Below are positions 1 through 5,658 of a DNA stretch of 5,658 nucleotides, in pieces. The notes under the pieces are model-generated. The model was not told the DNA's origin. It saw only the letters and a list, made by a program, of their open reading frames with translations, and ran no database searches. A program made the position numbers and the translations under genes. Each line of letters starts with the position of its first letter. Position 1 is the stretch's first letter. Source of the DNA: an uncultured Prevotella sp. (lineage in GTDB: Bacteria; Bacteroidota; Bacteroidia; Bacteroidales; Bacteroidaceae); contig CALZNR010000112.1 in NCBI GenBank assembly GCA_945827565.1, forward strand, positions 1 to 5,658, read 5' to 3'.

Positions 1-1566
1 CCCCATTCCAAAGGTCTGAAAGTGCCTATTGAACTCTCACTCGCCATTCATAGCGATGCAGGATACGACAAGGAAGGAAAGGAACTTGTAGGTTCGCTCT
101 CCATTTGCACTACCCAACAGGAGAGTACCGCAGAGCGCATCATTCCACGAGGCGTTTCAAAGCAGCTTGCTACAACACTGTTGCAAGACATCCAGAAAGA
201 CCTGTCTGCCATATACGGCAAATGGAACACCCGAAGCATCTATGACCGTAACTATTCTGAAACGCGCTTACCCTTAGTTCCCAGTACAATATTGGAAACA
301 CTGTCACACCAAAGTTTTCCCGATATGCTGTACGGTCAGCATCCAGAATTCAAGTTTCAGTTGTCAAGGTCAATTTACAAAAGCATCTCACGCTTCATCA
401 CTCAGCAACATGGCAAGTCGTTTATCACCCAGCCGTTGCCACCCACACATGTAGATATGAGATATGTGAGCGAGGGAGAACTGGAGCTTCAGTGGAAACC
501 TCAGGAAGACAAGGATGATGAAACGGCTCACCCCAACGGCTACATTATATATATGGCCTACGGTCAGTTGGATTTTGACAATGGCACCTATGTCCATTCT
601 GCCACACGTCATCGAATAAAATTGGAGCCCAATGTATTGTATAGGTTTAGGATTGCAGCTGTAAACCGTGGTGGCATCAGTTTCAAAACACCCACTTATT
701 GTGCAATGTACTGTCCAACAGCCAAAAAGCAGGTGTTGATTGTTGATGGTTTTCAGCGTTTATCTACTCCCGCCGTTATCAATACTCCCCTGCAACAAGG
801 ATTTGACCTTCATCAGGATCCGGGCGTACAATATGGTGCCACATACAATTGGCTGGGCTATCAACAGGTCTTTGACAAAAAACACATAGGCATAGAAACC
901 GCATCAGGATTGGGCTATACCAACGATAGTCTCATGGCACATCTTGTCATGGGCAGTGACATGCAGCACGTGGCCACACATGCCGAAGCAATACAGCGTG
1001 CAGGTGCCTACAGCATCTTGAGTTGCAGCAGTGACGCTTTCGCTCTTCAGTCTCTGCAGTTGACATCCAATACCATCATAGACTTGGTGTTAGGACTTCA
1101 AAAAGAAGACAAATACAGTCGCATCTCCTACAAGACCTTCCCTGTTGCCTTACAGAAGAGGCTGGAGAGATGTGTACAGCACGGTTGCAATGTATTAGTG
1201 AGTGGCGCCTATCTTGGATGTGACATGAAACAGCCGGCAGAAAAAGGATTCTTGTCTCGCATACTTGGCATTGAACACCAAGGAACCTACCGAGATTCAT
1301 CAAACGTGTTATATGGCATGAACACTCAGTTCCATTTCTACAATCAGCTGAACGAACAACACTATCCGGCAACATCGTGCGACGTGATATACCCCACCTC
1401 GTCTGCTTTTACCATTCTGACCTACAGCAATCAGATGCCAGCAGCTGTAGCACATCAGGGTGCGTACAAGAGCATCTCAATGGGTTTCCCCTTAGAGTGT
1501 ATCACCACAAGCGAGAAACGTGCCACGATCATGAAAGCCCTTTTGGATTATTTATCAATCAAATAG
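1..1566 (+). CDS. N-acetylmuramoyl-L-alanine amidase-like / FnIII / Rossmann-like fusion protein, 5' partial ('xanthan lyase'-type annotation)
   Basis: The reading frame is open from base 1, so the N-terminus lies outside the window; 521 residues are visible before TAG. The GTG at 22 is internal, not a start. Three regions can be seen. Visible residues 1-135 resemble the C-terminal half of a zinc-dependent Amidase_3 domain: LSLAIHSDAG (His17) fits the 'SIHANA' zinc-ligand motif, and ETRLPLVPSTILETLS (Glu99) fits the 'ETkvPaVLvEtgFlSN' segment with the catalytic Glu. Residues about 146-240 look like one fibronectin type III domain (PLPPTHVDM start, YRFRIAAVNRGG near the end). Residues about 245-521 begin VLIVDGF and include VLVSGAYLGCD and SISMGFPLECI, suggesting a Rossmann or glutamine-amidotransferase-like fold. 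Bacteroidales relatives are often named xanthan lyase, a label I would not trust for activity. The inferred role is peptidoglycan or envelope hydrolysis outside the cytoplasm. Any signal peptide and the first zinc ligands are upstream. The family call is moderately sure and the function less so. Confidence 0.72.
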   Translation, partial: PHSKGLKVPIELSLAIHSDAGYDKEGKELVGSLSICTTQQESTAERIIPRGVSKQLATTLLQDIQKDLSAIYGKWNTRSIYDRNYSETRLPLVPSTILETLSHQSFPDMLYGQHPEFKFQLSRSIYKSISRFITQQHGKSFITQPLPPTHVDMRYVSEGELELQWKPQEDKDDETAHPNGYIIYMAYGQLDFDNGTYVHSATRHRIKLEPNVLYRFRIAAVNRGGISFKTPTYCAMYCPTAKKQVLIVDGFQRLSTPAVINTPLQQGFDLHQDPGVQYGATYNWLGYQQVFDKKHIGIETASGLGYTNDSLMAHLVMGSDMQHVATHAEAIQRAGAYSILSCSSDAFALQSLQLTSNTIIDLVLGLQKEDKYSRISYKTFPVALQKRLERCVQHGCNVLVSGAYLGCDMKQPAEKGFLSRILGIEHQGTYRDSSNVLYGMNTQFHFYNQLNEQHYPATSCDVIYPTSSAFTILTYSNQMPAAVAHQGAYKSISMGFPLECITTSEKRATIMKALLDYLSIK

Positions 1567-1571
1567 TTTTG
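1542..1571 (+). promoter_or_regulatory. Candidate Bacteroidales-type promoter for the 115-residue gene
   Basis: TAGTTTTG at 1564-1571 matches the Bacteroidales -7 consensus TAnnTTTG at every fixed position. A TTTG at 1542-1545 could be the -33 element, with an 18-nt spacer, slightly shorter than the usual spacing of about 19-21. Transcription would start around 1578, leaving a leader of about 20 nt before the ATG at 1598. The -7 element overlaps the TAG stop of the upstream gene. In AT-rich sequence a match like this can arise by chance, so this is a candidate only. Confidence 0.35.
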
Positions 1572-1597
1572 TTTTTACTCACCTAAATCACAATCTT

Positions 1598-1945
1598 ATG
1601 TATAAAATTCAAACCAACTCCACAGGAACACGCTGTATTGAAGTTAGCGAGCAGCACTTGCAGACCATCGAAGAATATCAGTTGTTCAGAGATTTGATAG
1701 ACAGCAATGGCTATGTAGATGAACAGGTATTGGAAAAACTAAGACTGAACATCCGCTCCATACTGGAGTCTGAAAACGGTTACAACAAAAACCTGCTCAG
1801 CTTGTGTTTGGATGTGGTTTATCACCCAAACATGAAGGCATTCGGTTTACAACAACTGGTGCTTTTATTCATCAATTGGAAAAACAAGTCAAACGATGAT
1901 TTGGGCACAACTAAAAGGGCCTTCCAAGGCACTCCTTTCAATTGA
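1598..1945 (+). CDS. Hypothetical protein, 115 aa, unrecognised
   Basis: I do not recognise this protein. It opens with ATG 31 nt after the upstream stop and ends with TGA at 1943-1945. It is rich in Leu, Asn, Glu and Lys and appears mostly helical between residues 16 and 97, with an amphipathic stretch around LEKLRLNIRSILES (46-58) and a hydrophobic stretch around LLSLCLDVVYHP (66-77) and LQQLVLLFINW (84-94). Neither hydrophobic stretch is long enough for a convincing membrane span, and there is no signal peptide, so a small cytoplasmic protein is most likely. Two cysteines (13 and 70) form no metal-binding pattern. The C-terminal tail (about 98-115) is polar and probably flexible. Position between two same-strand genes, a plausible start and a candidate promoter support it being a real gene. 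There is no basis for a function. Confidence 0.72.
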   Translation: MYKIQTNSTGTRCIEVSEQHLQTIEEYQLFRDLIDSNGYVDEQVLEKLRLNIRSILESENGYNKNLLSLCLDVVYHPNMKAFGLQQLVLLFINWKNKSNDDLGTTKRAFQGTPFN

Positions 1946-1973
1946 CGTTTCCTTACGCTGTATCAATCAGACT

Positions 1974-1989
1974 TCAAACTACCGTTTGA
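1974..1989 (+). other. Small inverted repeat between hypothetical gene and ygiQ-like gene (weak terminator or attenuator candidate)
   Basis: TCAAAC-TACC-GTTTGA forms a perfect 6-bp stem with a 4-nt loop, 28 nt after the stop of the 115-residue gene. It is followed by only TTT before AAA, so it lacks the long U-tract of a classic intrinsic terminator, and just two of its six pairs are G-C. It runs into a 10-bp palindrome, GATTTAAATC (1988-1997), and a 6-bp palindrome, CGTACG (1997-2002), so the 70-nt gap has more dyad symmetry than expected. It might be a weak terminator, a protein-binding site or chance. Confidence 0.3.
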
Positions 1990-2015
1990 TTTAAATCGTA
2001 CGTTACAAAAAAATA

Positions 2016-3908
2016 ATGACGCAATTAACTGATTTTCTTCCCACAACGAAGAAGGAAGTGCAGCTCCAGGGCTGGGACCAGTTGGACATCATTCTCTTCA
2101 GTGGTGATGCCTATGTGGATCATCCAGCCTTTGGGGCTGCGGTCATCGGACGCACACTGCAGGCAGCAGGCTATCGCGTGGCCATTGTACCACAGCCCGA
2201 CTGGCACGGCGACTATAGAGACTTTAAAAAGCTGGGGCGCCCACGCCTATTTTTTGGCATTTCGCCAGGCTGCATGGACTCTATGGTCAACAAATACACG
2301 GCCAACAAGCGGTTGCGTTCAGAAGATGCCTACAGTCCCGATGGCCGTCACGACCTGCGTCCTGAATACCCCACTATCGTATATACTCACATCCTCAAGC
2401 AATTGTATCCAGATGTGCCAGTGGTATTGGGTGGAATAGAAGCATCGTTGCGTCGCGTAACGCATTATGATTATTGGCAAGACAAACTCATCAGATGTAT
2501 TCTGTGCGACAGTCATGCCGACATGATTATCTATGGCATGGGAGAGAAGCCCATCAAGCAGTTATGCAAGTTGCTCGACAAGGGCATCCCCTTCCACTCC
2601 ATCAAAGATTTACCCCAAACTGTTGTTCTTTCCTCATTGCAGGATATTCCGCAAGGCATCACCTCACGTGACATCATATTGCACAGCCATGAGAAGTGCA
2701 TGAAAGATAAGAAAGCGCAAGCAGAGAATTTCAGACATGTAGAAGAGGAGTCAAACAAGCTGCACGCACAGCGCTTGCTGCAACAGGTGGGGCAGCAGTA
2801 TGTCATAGTAAATCCTCCCTATCCTCCCATGTCCACCAAGGAATTAGATGCGACTTACGACCTGCCTTATACCCGATTGCCCCATCCCAAGTACAAGAAC
2901 AAACGCATACCAGCCTATGACATGATCAAGTTTTCGGTCAACATCCATAGGGGCTGTTTTGGCGGTTGTTCTTTCTGTACCATCTCTGCACATCAGGGAA
3001 AATTCATATCAAGCAGAAGCAAAGCAAGCATATTGAATGAAGTAAAACAGATTACAGAGATGCCAGATTTCAAAGGTTATCTCAGTGACTTGGGAGGCCC
3101 GTCTGCCAATATGTACGGTATGCACGGCAGAGATTTGCACAAGTGCGAATTATGCAAACGCCCCAGTTGCATCCACCCCTCCATTTGCAACAATCTCAAC
3201 ACTAGCCATCAGGCTCTACTCGAGATTTATCGTGCCGTTGATGCCTTACCAGAAATAAAGAAAAGCTTTATCGGCAGTGGTGTAAGGTATGATTTGCTGT
3301 TGCACAAAAGTACTGACGATGCCACTAACCACGCCAACAACCTCTACACAGAAGAACTGATAAAACATCACGTCAGCGGGCGTTTGAAAGTTGCTCCTGA
3401 GCATACCTGCGACACCGTATTGTCGCTCATGAGGAAACCGTCTTTTCAGCTATTCAGGGAGTTCAAGAAGGTTTTTGACAGAATCAACAGCCAATGCCAT
3501 CTGCACCAACAGATTATCCCCTACTTCATCAGTAGTCATCCCGGATGCAAGGAAGAAGATATGGCGCAGTTGGCCATCATCACCAAGCAATTGGATTTTC
3601 AGTTGGAACAGGTACAAGACTTCACCCCTACTCCCATGACAATAAGCACGGAGACATGGTACACGGGCTTTCATCCTTACACGTTGCAACCTGTATTCAG
3701 CGCACGTTCATCCAAAGAAAAACTGTCACAACGGCAATACTTCTTCTGGTACAAGCCCGAACAGCGCCAAGCCATCAGGGCATCACTGCATAGGATTGGA
3801 CACCCCGAACTGGCCGATAGACTGTTTTCTGCATCTTCACAAGGTGATGTCAGCAAGAAGAATGTCCCTCACCACAAGCCATCCCGCAAGACTAAACCAT
3901 CGAGGTGA
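2016..3908 (+). CDS. ygiQ: YgiQ-family radical SAM protein (UPF0313)
   Basis: Complete at 630 residues, typical for Bacteroidales members and shorter than the roughly 740-residue E. coli type. The N-terminus (FLPTTKKEVQLQGWDQLDII, then SGDAYVDHPAFG) is characteristic of the family. Residues about 20-200 form the B12-binding-like N-terminal domain, with VPVVLGGIEASLRR at 135-147. The radical SAM core starts near 303, with the cluster motif CFGGCSFC (Cys314, Cys318, Cys321; CX3CX2C) that binds the 4Fe-4S cluster for S-adenosylmethionine cleavage. A second cysteine group follows at 377, 380, 385 and 391. FIGSGVRYDL (418-427) and GRLKVAPEHT (455-464) are core family motifs. The C-terminus (about 525-600, including FTPTPMTISTETWYTG) matches the conserved tail region and ends in a basic Lys/Arg-rich extension. 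The ATG follows seven As (2007-2013), the usual Bacteroidales start context. The substrate is unknown for this family. The 3' end overlaps the convergent dehydrogenase gene by 17 bp. Confidence 0.96.
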   Translation: MTQLTDFLPTTKKEVQLQGWDQLDIILFSGDAYVDHPAFGAAVIGRTLQAAGYRVAIVPQPDWHGDYRDFKKLGRPRLFFGISPGCMDSMVNKYTANKRLRSEDAYSPDGRHDLRPEYPTIVYTHILKQLYPDVPVVLGGIEASLRRVTHYDYWQDKLIRCILCDSHADMIIYGMGEKPIKQLCKLLDKGIPFHSIKDLPQTVVLSSLQDIPQGITSRDIILHSHEKCMKDKKAQAENFRHVEEESNKLHAQRLLQQVGQQYVIVNPPYPPMSTKELDATYDLPYTRLPHPKYKNKRIPAYDMIKFSVNIHRGCFGGCSFCTISAHQGKFISSRSKASILNEVKQITEMPDFKGYLSDLGGPSANMYGMHGRDLHKCELCKRPSCIHPSICNNLNTSHQALLEIYRAVDALPEIKKSFIGSGVRYDLLLHKSTDDATNHANNLYTEELIKHHVSGRLKVAPEHTCDTVLSLMRKPSFQLFREFKKVFDRINSQCHLHQQIIPYFISSHPGCKEEDMAQLAIITKQLDFQLEQVQDFTPTPMTISTETWYTGFHPYTLQPVFSARSSKEKLSQRQYFFWYKPEQRQAIRASLHRIGHPELADRLFSASSQGDVSKKNVPHHKPSRKTKPSR

Positions 3909-4857
3909 TTTCGTTTCCACTCTGCTCGTTACGGATAAATGCCTCTATATTTGTCAGGGCAATTTCCATCAATCTGCCACGAGCTTCTTTCGTGGCCCAC
4001 GCCAGATGAGGAGTGATGTAAGCATTGGCAACATCCAGCAACGGATTGCTGACCTGGGGTGGTTCTTCTGCCAACACATCTGCACAATAGGCATATAAAT
4101 CCCCCTTTTGCAGAGCTTTGGCAAGAGCCTCTTCATCCACAAGTCCTCCACGGCTCATGTTCAGCAGAATGGCATCCTGCTTCATCTTGCTCAGGGTCTC
4201 TCTGTTAATCATTCTATGAGTTCTTTCGTTGAGCGGACAATGAAGTGAAACAACGTCTGACGCCTGCAGCAACTCATCGTATGATACAGCCTTGATGCCT
4301 TCTGGCAACTGCTCATGAGCTTTACTTGTATAAGCCACTACCTTCATGCCAAAGGTAAGCGCTATTTGTGCCACCTTCATGCCGATATTACCCAGTCCCA
4401 CGATACCTATGGTTTTGTCTTTGAGTTCTATCAAAGGGGCATCCCAATAACAAAAGTCCCGGTGTGTGCACCACTCTTTTTTCTTTTCCACTGTAACGTA
4501 GTGCGCCACATCATTGCACACATGCAATAGATGCGCAAAAGTGGCTTGTGCCACACTTTCCGTGCTGTATGCCGGAATATTGGTCACCACTATACCATGC
4601 TCCTTGGCAGCCTCTATATCTACAACATTATATCCGGTGGCAAGCACCCCGATATATTTCAATTTGGGAAGTTTCTCCATCACTTCGGCACTCATCTGCA
4701 CCTTATTTACAATCAAGGCATCTGCATCACAAGCCCTTGCCACCACGTCAACGGCAGCCGTATGGTCATAAAGAGTAATCTTACCCAGTCTGTGCCATGC
4801 GTCCCACGACAAATCGCCAGGATTTACACATCCACCGTCCAGTATCACTATTTTCAT
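3892..4857 (-). CDS. hprA: D-2-hydroxyacid dehydrogenase, glycerate dehydrogenase/hydroxypyruvate reductase type
   Basis: Complete at 321 residues, the normal length for the family. It probably interconverts a 2-keto acid such as hydroxypyruvate and its D-2-hydroxy acid (D-glycerate) with NAD(P)H in the cytoplasm. Visible landmarks are the N-terminal substrate domain with NIPAYSTESVAQ (93-104), the dinucleotide-binding loop GLGNIG (GXGXXG, 154-159), and the catalytic triad: Arg236 in NMSRGGLVDE, Glu265 in DVLAEEP, and His284 in ITPHLAWATKEAR. The His-Leu-Ala-Trp-Ala context is typical of the glycerate dehydrogenase branch. The residues after the second beta strand (VVAYTSKAH, 173-181) lack the acidic residue usual in NAD-specific enzymes. 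I chose ATG 4857 because the family begins MKIVILDG; the longer frame up to 4929 would only read rarA out of frame. The start overlaps the rarA stop as ATGA, implying coupling. The exact substrate is inferred, so the symbol is provisional. Confidence 0.92.
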   Translation of the reverse strand: MKIVILDGGCVNPGDLSWDAWHRLGKITLYDHTAAVDVVARACDADALIVNKVQMSAEVMEKLPKLKYIGVLATGYNVVDIEAAKEHGIVVTNIPAYSTESVAQATFAHLLHVCNDVAHYVTVEKKKEWCTHRDFCYWDAPLIELKDKTIGIVGLGNIGMKVAQIALTFGMKVVAYTSKAHEQLPEGIKAVSYDELLQASDVVSLHCPLNERTHRMINRETLSKMKQDAILLNMSRGGLVDEEALAKALQKGDLYAYCADVLAEEPPQVSNPLLDVANAYITPHLAWATKEARGRLMEIALTNIEAFIRNEQSGNEITSMV

Positions 4858-5617
4858 TTCTTGTCGTTCCATAGGTCGTTCATTCTTTGTGTCATACGTG
4901 TTTCTTGTGCATTGTGTTGCCCTTTCCACAGTGTTACGTCTTTCACTTCATCGGGCATATACTGCTGCTTCACAAAGTTATTTTTAAAATCATGCGGATA
5001 CAGATAGCCGTCGTGATAACCTAACTGCTTCATCAAATTGGTGGGCGCATTTCGCAAAGGCAATGGCACTGGCAGGTTGCCTGTCTGGCGCACCAGTTCT
5101 ATCGCCTCGTTGATGCCCATATACGCCGAATTGCTTTTTTCGCTGGTGGCAAGATACACTGTTGCTTCTGCCAAAGGTATCCTACCTTCTGGCCATCCTA
5201 TTTTTTGCACCGAATCAAAGGCTGCGTTTGCCAACAGCAGAGCATTCGGATTTGCCAACCCAATGTCTTCCGCAGCACTTATCACCAGCCTGCGTGCAAT
5301 GAATACAGGGTCTTCTCCACCCTCAATCATCCTTGCCAACCAATAGAGGGCTGCATCCGGGTCACTTCCCCTAATGCTCTTAATAAAGGCCGAAATAATG
5401 TCATAGTGCATCTCTCCCTGCTTGTCATACGCCAACGGGTTCTGCTGCAGGCAGGTCTCCACCAGTTGGTTGGTAATGTTCACCGTCCCCTCTCCTGCCG
5501 AGGTTACAACCATCTCCAGTATGTTCAGCAGTTTGCGTGCATCTCCTCCGCTGTAGCGAAACATGGCATCCGTTTCAGCCAACTGTATGTCTCTTGTTTT
5601 CAGATATACATCAGTAG
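4854..5617 (-). CDS. rarA: RarA/MgsA replication-associated recombination protein A (AAA+ ATPase), 5' partial
   Basis: The C-terminal 253 residues are visible, out of roughly 420-450 in the family. The N-terminal part with Walker A and B is missing because the genomic sequence stops at 5617. RarA is a clamp-loader-like AAA+ ATPase that acts at stalled replication forks with SSB. Residues 1-35 are the end of the AAA+ lid: SGGDARKLLNILE carries the sensor-2 Arg27. The rest is the oligomerisation region: YDKQGEMHYDIISAFIKSIR followed by DAALYWLARMIEGGEDP, FIARRLVISAAEDIGLANP and LPLRNAPTNLMKQLGYH, all characteristic of the MgsA C-terminal domain. The TTG at 5582 is not a start, since the frame continues with family-like sequence (TDVYLKTRDIQ) to the adapter junction. 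It ends WNDKK with TGA, overlapping the dehydrogenase ATG by 4 bp. Identification is certain; the truncation is an assembly edge. Confidence 0.95.
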
Positions 5618-5658
5618 CTGTCTCTTATACACATCTCCGAGCCCACGAGACAGGCAGA
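5618..5658. other. Illumina Nextera adapter contamination plus partial i7 index (not genomic)
   Basis: CTGTCTCTTATACACATCT at 5618-5636 is the 19-bp Tn5 mosaic end used in Nextera tagmentation. It is followed without interruption by CCGAGCCCACGAGAC (5637-5651), the read-through form of the i7-side Nextera transposase adapter. The last seven bases, AGGCAGA (5652-5658), equal the first seven of the index AGGCAGAA, which I recall as N703. This is an untrimmed read end built into the contig, and true sequence stops at 5617. Confidence 0.98.

Noticed and set aside
22..24. GTG as start codon of the amidase-like gene
   Set aside because: The frame is open to base 1 and the preceding residues fit a continuing domain; the zinc-ligand motif lies too close to be near a true N-terminus.
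1946..2015. Bacteroidales-type promoter for the ygiQ-like gene
   Set aside because: The best -7 candidate, TACGTTAC at 1999-2006, misses two fixed bases and has no TTTG at the right distance.
2101..2439. 112-residue plus-strand open frame inside the ygiQ-like gene
   Set aside because: It overlaps conserved YgiQ N-terminal motifs in another frame and has no family resemblance.
4858..4929. N-terminal extension of the dehydrogenase starting at 4929
   Set aside because: The extra 24 residues are rarA coding sequence read out of frame and have no family resemblance; the family starts at MKIVILDG.
4531..5007. 158-residue plus-strand open frame
   Set aside because: It lies antisense across the dehydrogenase and rarA, both strongly supported, and its Cys/His/Ser-rich composition is typical of a shadow frame.
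5580..5582. TTG as start codon of a 242-residue RarA
   Set aside because: The upstream codons remain open and match family sequence to the adapter junction, and a start here would remove the whole ATPase core.
1..5617. CRISPR array, tRNA/rRNA, insertion sequence or phage signature
   Set aside because: I saw no spaced repeats, cloverleaf, transposase or terminal inverted repeats; nearly all bases are taken by five genes.
5618..5636. Tn5/IS50 mosaic end, possible natural transposon boundary
   Set aside because: It is followed directly by the Nextera adapter tail and an index-like sequence, which occurs only in sequencing libraries.

Overview
The window looks like a complete short contig from a member of the Bacteroidales (Bacteroides/Prevotella-like). 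Genus is not resolvable by eye. The evidence is family resemblance and style. There is a YgiQ-type radical SAM protein, a RarA/hydroxyacid dehydrogenase pair, and an amidase/FnIII/Rossmann-like fusion of the kind often labelled 'xanthan lyase' in Bacteroidales genomes. Start codons follow A-rich stretches rather than clear Shine-Dalgarno sequences, and one good match to the Bacteroidales -7 promoter element (TAnnTTTG) is present.

Layout: (1) bases 1-1566, plus strand, the 3' part of a cell-wall amidase-like multidomain protein cut by the window start; (2) 1598-1945, plus strand, a 115-residue protein I do not recognise; (3) 2016-3908, plus strand, a complete YgiQ-family radical SAM protein; (4) 3892-4857, minus strand, a D-2-hydroxyacid dehydrogenase of the glycerate/hydroxypyruvate reductase type, whose 3' end overlaps the ygiQ-like gene tail to tail by 17 bp; (5) 4854-5617, minus strand, the C-terminal part of the replication-associated AAA+ ATPase RarA (MgsA), whose stop codon overlaps the dehydrogenase start as ATGA; (6) 5618-5658, not genomic: an Illumina Nextera adapter followed by what looks like a truncated i7 index.

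The genes form two converging groups. The plus-strand trio is closely spaced (31 and 70 nt gaps) but shows no obvious shared function. A candidate promoter overlaps the end of gene 1, and a small hairpin sits between genes 2 and 3. On the minus strand rarA and the dehydrogenase are probably co-transcribed and translationally coupled, although one acts in replication-fork maintenance and the other in central or serine/glycerate metabolism.

I do not see a new defence system, mobile element, CRISPR array or RNA gene. The most consequential observation is the uncropped adapter at the right end. It makes the last 41 bases artificial and shows that rarA is truncated by the assembly, not by biology. 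The remaining points of interest are the orphan 115-residue gene, the amidase fusion, the second cysteine cluster in the YgiQ protein, and the tightly overlapped gene ends.
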